A stretch of 64,000 nucleotides of DNA. It comes from Ahaetulla prasina. Taxonomy: Eukaryota; Chordata; Lepidosauria; Squamata; Colubridae. The stretch lies in contig NC_080540.1 of NCBI RefSeq assembly GCF_028640845.1, positions 261,213,458 through 261,277,457 on the forward strand, in the 5' to 3' direction. A model generated the notes under the pieces. That model was not told the origin of the DNA, did no database searches, and saw only the letters and a program-made list of their open reading frames with translations. Each line of letters starts with the position of its first letter. The stretch's first letter is position 1. A program made the translations under genes and the position numbers. This document shows positions 24,093 to 35,316 of this stretch, piece after piece.

Positions 24093-24419
24093 CATCTCTT
24101 GACTGGCAAAATCTATTCTCAACCTGTATCACTGCCGAAGACCTACTTGAAATCAATAGAATCATCAAACTATACGTACCACAAATCACCACCAAAATCA
24201 AAAAAACAAAACAAATTACCCATATCAATAAAAAAGCTTCAATCCAAAAAAAAAAAAAATCTCTCTGGAGAAGGAACAAAAACTTCAAAAACCGCTAAAG
24301 AAATATTTGCAACCAAGTAAAAACTGAATGCACCATTTACCACACCAAGCAAGAAGAAGACCTTCTACGCACAAATTCCAATCGTGCTTTTTATAATTTT
24401 GCGAACAATAAACTTAAAG

Positions 24420-26271
24420 AAACAAGATCCATCCCACCACTAAAAGAATCTAACGGCAAAGAATGTTCTGATGAAACAGTTAAAGCAAACATTTTTAACA
24501 CATTCTTTGGCTCAGTCTTTGTTAACAGTGATGGTTCATATCTGACATTCCCCAATCATACTAACAATGAGTACAACGACTTAACACATATAGACTTCAC
24601 AGAAGATAATGTTGAAAAAGCTCTTCGCAACCTGAAACCCATCTTTATCTATTGGGCCCAGTGGTGGGATTCAGCCAGTGGTGGGATTCAGCCAGTTTGC
24701 ACCACTTCAGGAGAACCGGTTGTTAACTTTCTGAGCAGTTTGGTGAACTGGTTGTGGGAAGAAATCATTAGGGCAGAGAACCGGTTGTTAAATTATTTGA
24801 ATCCCACCACTGATTGGGCCTGATGGACTATGTGCATACTTCTTAAAAAAACTTTCAATTAATATAGCAGAACCCCTAAGCATAATCTTTGATAAAGCTT
24901 TCACGACTAGTTCCCTTCCCAAACTTTGGTCACTAGCCACAGTCATCTCTATCTTCAAAAAGGGAGATGCCAGCCTAGTTGAAATTTACAGACCAATGTC
25001 TCTATGCTGTGTCACCTGCAAAGTAATGGAATCTATCATCAACCAATCCATTACCCTCCACCTAGAAACAAACAACCTACTCTCTAAAAAACAATTTGGT
25101 TTCAGAAAAAAATTATCATGTAACTTACAACTTCTCCACTGCAAAAACATATGGACTACTAACCTTGATCAGGGTAAAGCAATAGATGCAATCTACATAG
25201 ACTTCTGCAAAGCTTTTGATTCAATAGTACATGATAAACTTCTCCTAAAACTAAAATCCTACGGCATTTCAGGACCTCTTCACAATTGGATAAATGCCTT
25301 CCTGTCAAACAGACAACAAGTGGTCAAAATTGGCAACTCTCTATCAAATCCTGTTCCTGTTAAAAGTGGTGTTCCCCAAGGCAGCATTCTTGGACCAATG
25401 CTCTTCATACTATACATAAATGATCTCTGTGACCTTATCTCAAGTTATTGTGTTCTCTTTGCTGATGATGTCAAACTATTTAACACCACCAACAATACTT
25501 CTACCCTTCAAAAAGACCTTGACTTTGTATCCGAATGGTCTAAAACTTGGCAACTCCAAATCTCAACCAGCAAATGCTCAGTCTTACATATTGGGAAAAA
25601 GAACCCTAACACTAAGTACAAGCTTGATGGACATAACCTTACAGATGACCCCCACCCTGTTAAAGACCTTGGAGTTTTCATATCAAATGACCTAAGTGCC
25701 AAAGCCCACTGCAACTACATAGCAAAAAAGGCTCTAAGAGTTGTAAACCTAATTTTACGCAGCTTCTTTTCCAAAAACTCTACACTACTAACCAGAGCAT
25801 ACAAAACATTTGCTAGACCTATTCTTGAATACAGCTCACCTGTCTGGAACCCATACCACATCTCTGACATTAATACAATTGAATGCGTCCAGAAATATTT
25901 TACAAGAAGAGTTCTCCACTCCTCTGAAAACAACAAAATACCTTATACCACCAGACTTGAAATCCTGGGATTAGAAAATTTAGAACTATGCCGACTCCGA
26001 CAAGACCTGTGTTTAACACACAGAATCATCTATTGTAATGTCCTTCCTGTTAAAGACTACTTCAGCTTCAATCGCAATAATCAAGAGCAAACAATAGTTT
26101 CAAACTTAATGTTAACCGCTTCAATCTTGATTGCAGAAAATATGACTTCTGTAATAGAGTTGTTAATGCTTGGAACTCACTACCTGACTCTGTGATCTCT
26201 TCTCAAACTCCCAAAAGCTTTAAACAAAAACTGTCTACTATTGATCTCACCCCATTCCTAAGAGGACTATA
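24420..26271 (+). pseudogene. LINE reverse transcriptase, mostly open but disrupted
   Basis: Catalyses target-primed reverse transcription of LINE RNA. The N-terminal part (24420-24645) matches the minus-strand copy, then a one-base insertion and a hAT MITE interrupt it. From 24996 a 399-codon frame is open and holds the catalytic blocks: IDFCKAFD at residues 68-75, SGVPQGSILGP at 124-134 and FADDVKLF at 155-162, so both motif C aspartates are present. The C-terminal domain reads ARPILEYSSPVWNP and YTTRLEILGLENLELCRLR. The frame shifts near 26100; the true end (SFKQKLSTIDLTPF) is in another frame up to about 26271. The ATG at 24996 is internal to the domain and is not a natural start. Confidence 0.9.
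24659..24812. mobile_element. hAT-type MITE nested in the LINE, 154 bp
   Basis: Inverted termini CAGTGGTGGGATTCA and TGAATCCCACCACTG match the 137-bp element at 20385. Perfect 8-bp duplications ATTGGGCC flank it (24651-24658 and 24813-24820). It is 17 bp longer than the other copy because CAGTGGTGGGATTCAGC is duplicated in tandem at its left end. Element plus duplication is 162 bp, a multiple of three. It is clearly younger than the LINE. Confidence 0.97.
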
Positions 26272-26445
26272 AGGGGCATGCATAAGAGCACAAAAGTGCC
26301 TACCGTTCCTGTCCTATTGTTCTCTTTCATTATATCAAATTAATATAGTTGTTGCATACTTTTGCTTATATATATGTTTATATGATGTGTTGTTGTTTTA
26401 TGTCAACAGTTGCATTTACTGTTGTGACAAAATAAATAAAAAAAA

Positions 26446-26827
26446 TGTGGTTGTCAGTGTTCCAGAAAACCCCCCAACCCCAAGTAAAAACTCCGAAGCA
26501 AGCATCTTTCAAAGTTCTATTTATTAGGATAGGTAAACTGGCACAACTGGGAAAACCCGAATCTGAGAGGTCCGGGTTTTCCCTCAGTAAATCAAAAACC
26601 CCCAAACCATCCCCTGTGTCTGCAGTCGATCACATGCTCCAATCGCCAACCGTCCCATCTTGAGACAGCATTCCAACCACTCCTTCTCCAGATACAGTAT
26701 TGACCGACAGGAAGAATGCCATTATGTCTAAAGACAAACCCCCTACTAAATCTCCCTCCTACTTTCCCACACATGAGAAAGTGGCAGCATGGAAGCTTCT
26801 GGCCTAATATGGCTCCCAAAGCCGACA
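26446..26827 (-). mobile_element. Solo-LTR-like element, about 382 bp
   Basis: Read on the minus strand the block starts TGTCGGCTTTGGGAGCC and ends ACTGACAACCACA, so it has the TG...CA ends of a long terminal repeat. It carries a CCTAATAAATAG poly-A signal about 90 bases from its 3' end. It begins directly after the poly-A tail of the LINE. I see no 4-6 bp target duplication and no internal retroviral or Gypsy genes. The three overlapping 72-75 codon frames are shadows. Confidence 0.55.
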
Positions 26828-27799
26828 GCAGTTTCTTTTTAAATCTATTGATCCATTAATATATTGGTATTTTTACTCATTATCTAGAATTATTACAATT
26901 GGAATTAATTTCTCGTTCACTAGGATGTTTGTCAGAACTTGTCAAGGTTGTTTACCTTTTTTAAAAAAGAAAAAAAAATGTTTTGAGACTGCTTCTTCTG
27001 TGGAATTCTTTATGAAGCTACCATACATGGGATCATACATGGGGTTGTAGCAATTGTTTAAATATTTATTTGTTTTATGCATGGATGTTTGTGCATATAC
27101 ACACTTGCAAACATATATTTGTGGTACTATTCTCTTTTAGGTTAAGAGTGAAGTTACATAAAATATATAAGATCAGAAACAAGTAAAGAAAGAAAAAAAA
27201 TTAAAAATATGAGATATAGCTTTATTTAATATAGCTAAACCTTATAGTAATACCATTCACTATATCGGTTCATATTTTTCTCTCCATATCTATTCTTGAA
27301 GCTTTTAAAAACTGTTCTTTTATGAGGATCTCATCAATTCCATAGTCACAATATTCTTTCAATCCGAAATCTTTTTTTCAAATATTCCTTTATTTTTTTA
27401 CAATTGGATCTATACTGACTTCCATGTAATTCTTTCACCGTAGTCATTCACTTTTGTATTCAGTTTTCATTCATTCAGGACCCATTCATTCCTGAGCATC
27501 TTTTCTGATTTTACTATGCTTTCTTTATAAGTATCCAATTGTTACTTTATTCTTACTACTTTCATGTTTTACTAGCATACCTAGGCTGCAGTTTCATATA
27601 ACAAAGTTAGCAGGAACAGGCTGTTATACAAAGCTGTTCTTTACTTCTTTGGATAAACATGCATTCCTTACAATAGATAATAAAGTATCCAATACATTCT
27701 TATATGCACTTCCACATCTTAAACTTTCTCCATCCAATTTCAGTCTGCAGTCAGAACTTACACAAGTTCAGATGTCTTATTAATAGTAGCAACTATTGA
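26828..27799. other. AT-rich unique DNA
   Basis: Nothing recognised; rich in T runs. Confidence 0.4.
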
Positions 27800-28390
27800 T
27801 AGGTGCTACACCTGTCAAAAAAGCCAACACAGTCCTAGGCTGCATTAACAAAGGGATAGAATTAAGAACACATGAAGTGTTAATATAACTTTAAATTGCC
27901 TTGGTAAGATTGCACTTGGAATATTGCATCCAGTTGTGGTTGCCATGATGTTGGGACTCTACAAAGAATGCAGAGAAGAGGAACAAAGATAATTAGGGGA
28001 CTGGCGGCTAAAACATACGAAGAATGATTGTAGGAATTGGGTCTGTCTAGATAATGAAAAAAGGAATGGGGGGGACATGACAGTAGTATTCTAATATTTA
28101 AGTGGCTGCCACAAAGAAGAGCAGGGTTGTCAATCTATTCTCCAAAACACATGAAGGAATGACAAGAAGCAATGGATGAAAATTAATCAAGGAACCAACC
28201 CAGAACTAATGAGAAATTTCCTGACAGAACAACTTGCCTCCAGTAGGTGGGGTGATCCACCACTGGAGGCTTTTAAAGAAGGGAGTGGACAACAATTTGT
28301 CGGAAGCTGTACAGGGTTTCTTGCTTGAACAAGGATTTGGACTAGAAGACCTCCAAGGTCCCTTCCAAGTCTGTTATTCTACTGTTCTGT
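27800..28390 (+). mobile_element. CR1 LINE 3' end
   Basis: The plus strand reads a degenerate C-terminal CR1 reverse transcriptase: KKANTVLGCINKGIELRTHE, then LVRLHLEYCIQLW. It is followed by the classic CR1 3' region with GGAGGCTTTTAAAGAAGGGA, GGACTAGAAGACCTCCAAGG, TCCCTTCCAA and TCTGTTATTCTACTGTTCTG. 5'-truncated, no intact frame. A different family from the LINE at 23275. Confidence 0.85.
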
Positions 28391-28454
28391 TTATCCATTT
28401 CTCTGTATCAAACATTTGTGTCTTGGCATTTGATAAATTAATTTGCAGAACCAT

Positions 28455-29035
28455 ATTTGTTATTTATTTATTTATTTGTCAAGAACGTATTAGGTAATAA
28501 GTATAAACATGGATTGGATACATAAAATAGATACAAATAGAAGAAACATTAGGACAGGGATGGTAGGCACGCTGGTGCTATCATGCATGCCCCTTACAGA
28601 CTTCTTAGGAATGGGGTGAGGTCAATAGTAGACAGTCTTAGATTAAAATTTTGGGGGTTTTGGGATGAAACCACAGAGTCAGGTAGTGCATTCTAGGCAT
28701 TGACCACTCTGTTGCTGAAGTCATATTTTCTGCAATCGAGTTTGGTGCGGTTTACCTTATGTTTGTATCTATTGTGTGCTTGTGTATGGTTGTAGTTGAA
28801 GCTGAAATAGTCATTGACATGTAGGACATTGTAGCAGATGATTTTATGAACTATGCTTAGGTCATACCGAAGTCGGAGTAGTTTTAAGTTTTCTAAGCCC
28901 AGAATTTCAAGTCTGGTGGCGTAAGGTATTTTGTTGCAAGCAGAGGACTGGAGGACTCTTCTTGTGAAATATTTCTGGACATGTTCAATTGTATTAATGT
29001 CCGATATGCACTGCGGGTTCCAGACAGATGATTGT
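28455..29035 (-). mobile_element. CR1/L3-like LINE 3' end, minus strand
   Basis: Reads on the minus strand with the same C-terminal reverse transcriptase order as 25870-26271 (VQKYFTRRVLQSS, ATRLEILGLENLKL, VVNAWNALPDSVV, LSTIDLTPFLRS) and then the 3' untranslated region with GTAGGCACGCTGGTGC in plus view. The tail is short (about four TTTA units). 5'-truncated near 29035. Confidence 0.88.
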
Positions 29036-29389
29036 TATATCATACAATCTCTCTGTTTACTGAAAATCATTTGAATCTCAGCCAATAGCAGCATTCTATA
29101 ATCTAGATACAAATTACATATACCTTCATATCTACAACAAACATATCTCTAGGATCACAAGAAATTATTGATATATTTAACAACAAATATATTAAACAAC
29201 CAAGGGGACAATACACCAATTTGTCTTACTCTCTGCTCAGTGTTAAAACATTGCATTTATCCATTTCATTTATTTTCATACATGCTTTGCTTCCATTATG
29301 TCCCATTGTGTTTCAGCAATTAATCTTAATGCAAAGCATTCTATAATTGAAGCTTACTCATTTTATCACACATACTATATATGTATAGT

Positions 29390-29685
29390 GAGTCCCCCCA
29401 GGACTCCGTCAACTTCCGGACCTCCGAACCTTTCGTCGCGAGCTTAAAACTCACTTATTCATCTGTGCAGGACTGGATTAGTTTTTAAATTTATGGGTTT
29501 TTTAATGGGTTTTTTATTATTTATCCTAAATTTTTAATCTCGGCCAATTGAATAAGTTTTTTAATTGTATTTTAATTGTATTTATATTGGAATATTATTG
29601 TGTATTTTTATCTGGCTGTGAACCGCCCTGAGTCCTTCGGGAGAAGGGCGGTATAAAAATTTAAATAAATAATAATAATATATAT
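29390..29685 (+). mobile_element. L2 LINE 3' end
   Basis: Begins with the last L2 codons (TFRRELKTHLFICAGLD) and passes into the L2-type 3' end ACCGCCCTGAGTCCTTCGGG then AGAAGGGCGGTATAAAAAT, followed by an AAT/AAAT tail. The GC-rich hairpin near 29630-29652 is the conserved 3' structure of the family. Confidence 0.8.
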
Positions 29686-29929
29686 ATCTCACATTCAAAC
29701 ATTTCTCAATGATCTGCCTGAAAGCAAAAATTCAGTTTTGTTTACCACCCAGCCTGAAGCTGCACTTAACCAAATTTTGCTCATTGTCATTTCCCACCTT
29801 CCCACTTAACAAATTAAACCTTCCATGCTTTATGTATTCACTTATCACAATAAATGTATTGTTTGAATCATCAGACATACAGTTTACTCAAACACATTGA
29901 ATGAATCACATTGCTATTCTAAATTTTTA

Positions 29930-30160
29930 AATTCTTAAATTTTATCAATTTTAAATTTTTTATTAATAATTTTAAATGGGGTTTTAGTTTATTATATATT
30001 TTAAACTTTTTAGGCTAATTATAAAATAAGTTTTTTAATTTGCAGTTTAAATTGTACATTGTATTGCCTGTTTTATTTTTGCCTGTACACCGCCCTGAGT
30101 CCTTCGGGAGAAGGGCGGTATAAAAATCAAAATAATAAATAAATAAAAATAAATAAGTAA
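29930..30160 (+). mobile_element. L2 LINE 3' untranslated region, second copy
   Basis: Ends ACCGCCCTGAGTCCTTCGGG then AGAAGGGCGGTATAAAAATC, identical in its core to the copy at 29390-29685, with an AAAT tail. Upstream AT-rich part matches the L2 3' untranslated region only loosely. Confidence 0.8.
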
Positions 30161-30364
30161 ACTGCACCTATTGTATATTAACATTTCACTAGTTAAACCA
30201 GCTCCACCTACAATCTTATAATTTTTGAATATGCTCCCAGCACTTATGATTTCTTTTTATCATTTTTATTGAATAGCAACAGTTACAGCATTTGTTTCAG
30301 ATCCACTATCACTCCTGTAAAAATCTCTAAAGTAATCTTTCTAGAATTTCTTCAATTTCTTCAT

Positions 30365-30640
30365 TTGAGTGGCTCAGACTGCTAAGACAGTCTGTTATTA
30401 ACAGCAACTGCTTGCAATTACTGCAGGTTCAAGCCCCACCAGGCCCAAGGCTGACTCAGCTTTCCATCCTTTATAAGGTAAGTAAAATGAGGACCCAGAT
30501 TGTTGGGGGCAATAAGTTGACTTTGTATATAATATACAAATGGATGAAGACTATTGCTTAACACAGTGTAAGCTGCCCTGAGTCTTCGGAGAAGGGCGGG
30601 ATATAAATGCAAATAATAATAATAATAATAATAATTTCAA
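30365..30640 (+). mobile_element. tRNA-derived SINE with L2 3' tail and AAT repeat
   Basis: The head GTGGCTCAGACTGCTAAGAC with a B-box-like GCAGGTTCAAGCCCC is tRNA-like, then ACCCAGATTGTTGGGGGCAA, and the tail GCCCTGAGTCTTCGGAGAAG then GGCGGGATATAAATGC is nearly that of L2. It ends in about eight AAT units (30612-30636). The shared tail suggests mobilisation by L2. Confidence 0.8.
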
Positions 30641-31944
30641 TTTAATACCAAATTAGTTCATCATTTTTATTTTTAACTCCATTCACTCTGCTGGAGTTTA
30701 TCCCTCTTCACTATGTTTTTTTGCTTTTATTTCCATCAATATGAAATCATCCTTTGTAATCTTAACTGTTCCTTACTCTCTGTCACTATGTTTTTGGAAT
30801 TTTTTCTTCTGTATAAATTTTTATATATTATCTTTCTCTTAGCATTTTTATAGCAATCATTCTCTTACATGCATCATCCACAGTCTCTTTCATTTCATCA
30901 TTCAGACATCCTTTTTCATATTTTCTGTTATAGTTTATGTGCATATAAGTCTGCGGCAGTGTCCCTATACTGTATTCTTTGATAATGCACATCTTTTACC
31001 AGTAAGTTATCTTATATTTCAAGTTTTCCATCTGTCGTGGTTATTATTATTAATATCAATGGACCCATTGATATTAACTCCAAATGCCTATCCTGACTTT
31101 GTGTAATCCAAACTTTCACATATAACTTCTCTTGTCTAAATGTTGTGTGGCACTTAGCTAGGGCTATTCCCCCACTATAAATCACTTGAGGACAGACACA
31201 CAAAGTTTATGCAAACCTTAAATAGATACATATTTAACACCAGGCTCAAAAGGGAAGCAGAGTAGATGCCACCTTGGCTGCTAATACTTATCTATTGGTT
31301 CAAATGTTATTCTTTTCTATTGGTCTGGTATGTCAATTTCAATCTTTATGGCAACAATCAGTTAAGAAGAAATTTCCCATTAACAGTTGCCACTTGACCA
31401 ACTGTTTCCTTTGGAATACACTCAAAGAATAAAGGATTTTTTGACACAGAATTTCAGAATTATGTCAACCATTTTCCATCTCACATTAGATCTCACTGAG
31501 TTTATTTCAGATGGGAACTGGACAGATATTTAACAATTTTAGTCTTGCCTGCCAATAAAGTGAACCAAGATTAATGTTTTATCTTCCTTAATTCTTAATG
31601 GGAGATTAAGTTCCCAAGTGTATGAGAACCTGCCCATGCACCATAAACATTATTGAGACCATTGATAACTGATTTTACTCTTGTTAGCAGTGTAGTCAAG
31701 AAAGTTTCAATCATTTTTTCTGGGTATATGTTATTGATCATAATGAAAAAAAATCTTTATTTTCTTTTCTCAGATAAGAAATTGACTATTGTATATAATA
31801 TTTCTTGATTTTCGCTTACTGACCATGAGGAGCCAAAAATTAGGTAAATAAAGGTACTAGATATAGTTAAACACACTAGGAACTTTCCTTTTATCTTTAT
31901 CTTATGTCCTCTATGTGATCTTTAGGGCTCCATCTCTTTAAGTT
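30641..31944. other. AT-rich unique DNA
   Basis: No repeat family recognised except a small perfect hairpin at 31050-31077. Chance frames only. Confidence 0.4.
31050..31077. repeat. Perfect small inverted repeat (13-bp arms)
   Basis: TTAATATCAATGG and CCATTGATATTAA are exact reverse complements separated by two bases. Role unknown; could be chance or the centre of a decayed palindromic element. Confidence 0.8.
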
Positions 31945-32048
31945 TATAGTATTAATTGTAATTGTTTTTAATTATATCTTATGCTGGTCTATGACCAAAA
32001 TAAAGCTTTGATTGATTGATTGATCGATCGATCAATTGATTGATTGAG
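31945..32048 (+). mobile_element. Probable LINE 3' end with TTGA repeat tail
   Basis: CTATGACCAAAATAAAGCTT is followed by TTGATTGATTGATTGA, then CGATCGATCAA and more TTGA units. The unique part next to a tetranucleotide tail is typical of a non-LTR retrotransposon 3' end, but I cannot name the family. The tail turns into its own reverse complement near 32024-32036. Confidence 0.45.
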
Positions 32049-32234
32049 GACAGTATCCATAAATTGTGGCACATTTAGCATAGTATTTATTTATACATCT
32101 AGATTTATTCCAAATCCACTTCTGCTGCTCTATTCTAAATTTACAATTTAGAAATTGCTTTAGAAACAAATGTATTGTTGGCTACATCTCACCAACACAC
32201 ACCAAACTCTTACAGTGAAGCTTATAAGTGTATG

Positions 32235-32400
32235 GAGGGGTGAGGGATTTTGTTTCTCAGCTGGCTTGTTGCAATCCTGATTTGCTTTGAGAGGAAATGA
32301 CAGGCGCATGGCACCCAGCTGGCTTTTGTGCCTAAGGCAGCAATAGAAGGTAGATGTTCATGCTACTAGTCCAGCATTTAACCACTACACCATGCTGAAT
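32235..32400 (-). mobile_element. Degenerate tRNA-derived SINE
   Basis: On the minus strand the block begins AGCATGGTGTAGTGGTTAAA then TGCTGGACTAGTAG, a tRNA-like A-box region common in squamate SINEs, followed by GCCTTAGGCACAAAAGCCAG. The B box is lost. Confidence 0.55.
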
Positions 32401-32725
32401 CACTGTGTGTTTATGAATATAGTAAGCCTCAGGGAGCCACTTAGGTATGGCAATATAATTAAGTAAATTGAAATGTATCTTTAACTCCAATTTAAAAATT
32501 GAACTTGTTTACTTTCATACCATAAAGATAGTTTATAAATACTAATGGATATGGAATATTTGGGGTCAAAGAATAGCTACATTTTGTTCACCTTTAAGGA
32601 AAGTAAATAAGTAATATTTAGGAATATGGAAGTCATTGATTTATTATTGAAAAGTTGTCACAATCTTATGTGGATTAGTTAACCTTCAAGTTGTAAATTT
32701 TGAACTAGGAATATAATAAATGTTT

Positions 32726-32761
<36 letters not shown>

Positions 32762-33289
32762 TGATTCATTAATCTTTTATGTAGTTTCCACTGGCAGTCT
32801 TTGGTTATACAGCCACTCAAGAGGCTTTGAGTGCAACTTTTTTTCCTACACTTGCTTATCCTGCAATCCTGTTCAGCTCTAAATTCACAGAATTAAAGTT
32901 TGATGGTACCTTAGGTAAACTTTATTTACATAAAGTAAATATCACTAAGTCTTCTTGCCTAAATTGTGAACACATAGCAAAAACAGAGTAAAAGTCCTTA
33001 AGTTTCTTCTTCTTACTTGTTCTGAATTTGGTTTCTCAATGGGAAATTGTCAAAAGTGACAAGTGGTAAAGAAATAAACTGGCTGCAATTGACCTATTCT
33101 CCCAATGGAATATAATTTAATATGCAGCTCTTCTTCTAATGATAGATTTGGGCTATATTTGCAATAGAAAACTGGGCAAAGCTTATCCATTCTGTTATCT
33201 TCTTAATTGAATTCCAAAATCATGCAAAAGTGTAGAACTCTGAGTAGAAGGAATAGCCTGTTGTAACATTACTTTACACTGAAAAGTAG
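32400..33289. other. AT-rich unique DNA with an ATC microsatellite
   Basis: Contains a run of about 12 ATC units at 32727-32762. Otherwise nothing recognised. Confidence 0.5.
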
Positions 33290-33291
33290 AT

Positions 33292-33342
<51 letters not shown>

Positions 33343-33489
33343 TTTTGTCACACAACAGTATATATAAGCATAAGCATGAAATAACTATACGATATATAAG
33401 CATATATATAATAACTATGAAATTGGATACAATCAAAGGGAACATTAGGACAGGAACGGTAGGCATGTAGGTGCTCTTATGTACGCCCC

Positions 33490-35194
33490 TTACAGACCTC
33501 TTAGGAATGGAGTGAGGTCAATAGTAGATAGTTTTTGGTTAAAACTTTGGGGATTTTGGGAAGATACCACAGATTCAGGTAGGGCATTCCAGGCATTAGC
33601 AACTCTGTTGCTGAAGTCGTATTTTCTGCAATCAAGATTGGAGCGGTTTACATTAAGCTTAAATCTATTGTGTGCTCATGTATTGTTGTGATTGAAGCTG
33701 AAGTAGTCTTCAACAGGAAGGACGTTGTAACAGATGATTCTATGAGTTAAACTCAGGTCATGTCGAAGGTGGCAGAGTTCTAAATTTTTTAAACCCAGGA
33801 TTTCAAGTCTGGTGGTATAAGGTATTTTGTTGTAATCAGAGGAGTGGAGAACTCTTCTTGTAAAATATTTCTGGACACGCTCAATTGTATTAATGTCTGA
33901 AATGAGGTATGGGTTCCAGACAGGCAAGCTGTATTCAAGAATTGGTCTAGCAAATGTTTTATATGCTCTGGTTAGTAGTGTAGTGTTTCTGGAGAAGAAG
34001 CTACGCAATATTAAGTTTACAACTTTTAAAGCCTTTTTTGCGATGTAGTTGCAGTGGGCTTTGGCACGTAGATCATTTGTTATGAAAACTCCAAGGTCTT
34101 TAACGGGGTGGGGGTCATCTACAAGGTAATGACCATCAAGCTTGTATTTAGTGTTCAGATTCTTTTTTCCAATGTGTAAGACAGAGCATTTGCTGGTTGA
34201 GATTTGGTGTTGCCAAGTTTTTGACCATTCCGACACAAAGTCAAGGTCTTTTTGAAGGGTAGCTGCATTGTTGGTAGTGTTGAATAGTTTAATATCGTCA
34301 GTGAAGAGAACACAATTACTTGTAATATGGTCACAGAGATCGTTAATGTATAATATGAAGTGTTGGTCTAAGAACACTGCCTTGGGGAACGCCGCTATTG
34401 ACAGGAAAAGTATTTGATAGGGCATTGCCTATTTTGACCACTTGTTGTCTGTTTGACAGGAATGCTGTTATCTAGTTGTGGAGGGGTCCAGAGATGCCGT
34501 AGGATTTTAGTTTTAGGAGAAGTTTGTCATGTACCACAGAGTCAAAAACTTTACAGAAGTCTATGTAAATTGCATCTATTGCTTTGCCCTGATCAAGATT
34601 TGTGGTCCATATGTTTTTGCAGTGAAGAAGTTGTAAATTACAGGATAAATTTTTTCTGAAATCAAATTGTTTATTAGAGTGTTGGTTGTTTGTTTCTAGG
34701 TGGAGGGTAATGGATTGGTTGATGATTGATTCCATTGCTTTGCAGGTGATGCAGCATAAAGAGATTGGTCTGTAATTTTCAACTAGGTTGGGGTCTCATT
34801 TTTTGAAGACAGGAATGACGGTAGCTAGTGACCAAAGTTTGGGAAGGGAGCTGGTCGTGAAAGCTTTTCCAAAGATTATGCTTAGGGGTTCTGCTATATT
34901 AGTGGAAAGGTTTTTTAAGAAGTATGCACATAGACCATCAGGTCCAATGGATAAAGATGGTTTCAGTTTACGAAAGGCCTTTTCAACATTATCTTCTGTG
35001 AAATCTATTTGTGTTAGGTCATTGTACTCATTGTTGGTACGACTGGGGAATGTTGGGTATGAGCCATTACTATTAACAAAGATTGAGCCAAAGAATGTAT
35101 TAAAGAGGTTTGCTTTAACTGTTTCATTATATTCTTTGCCGTTAGATCCTTTTAGTGGAGGGATGGATCTCAAGTCTTTAAGTTTGTTGTTCAC
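33490..35194 (-). pseudogene. LINE reverse transcriptase, broken into three frames
   Basis: N-terminal frame (34796-35194) holds LSIGPDGLCAYFLKNLS and ends at a stop where the other copy has a glycine. The middle frame (34472-34735) holds IDFCKVFDSVVHDKLLLKL and ends at a stop after SYGISGPLHN. The C-terminal frame (33676-34425) has FTDDIKLF in place of FADD, then EYSLPVWNP and YTTRLEILGLKNLELC. The GVPQGS block is lost to a frameshift around 34390-34410. The change in motif C leaves both aspartates, but the protein cannot be made whole. Confidence 0.88.
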
Positions 35195-35316
35195 AAAATT
35201 ATAAAAAGCACGATTGGATTTTGTGTGCAGAAGGTCTTCTTCTTGTTTGGTGTGGTAATTGGTGCATTCAATTTTTATATCACTGCATATATTTTTGTAG
35301 CGGTTTCTGAAGTTGG

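Larger units (their letters stand above)
23275..26445 (+). mobile_element. CR1/L3-like LINE, plus strand, 5'-truncated and broken
   Basis: A ~3.2-kb non-LTR retrotransposon of the Jockey superfamily. It has an apurinic-type endonuclease region, a reverse transcriptase, a short 3' untranslated region and a TAAA-type tail (TTGTGACAAAATAAATAAA). ORF1 and the linker, seen in the minus-strand copy at 33290-36975, are missing, so it is 5'-truncated. Frameshifts separate the domains, and a hAT MITE sits inside it. I call it CR1/L3-like from the motif order and the 3' end; the exact clade (CR1, L3 or Rex1) needs a tree. Confidence 0.9.

Noticed and set aside
24996..26195. A functional reverse-transcriptase gene
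   Set aside because: The frame is long and the catalytic residues are present, but it lacks its N-terminus in frame, shifts frame near its end, and belongs to a LINE with a broken endonuclease and no ORF1.
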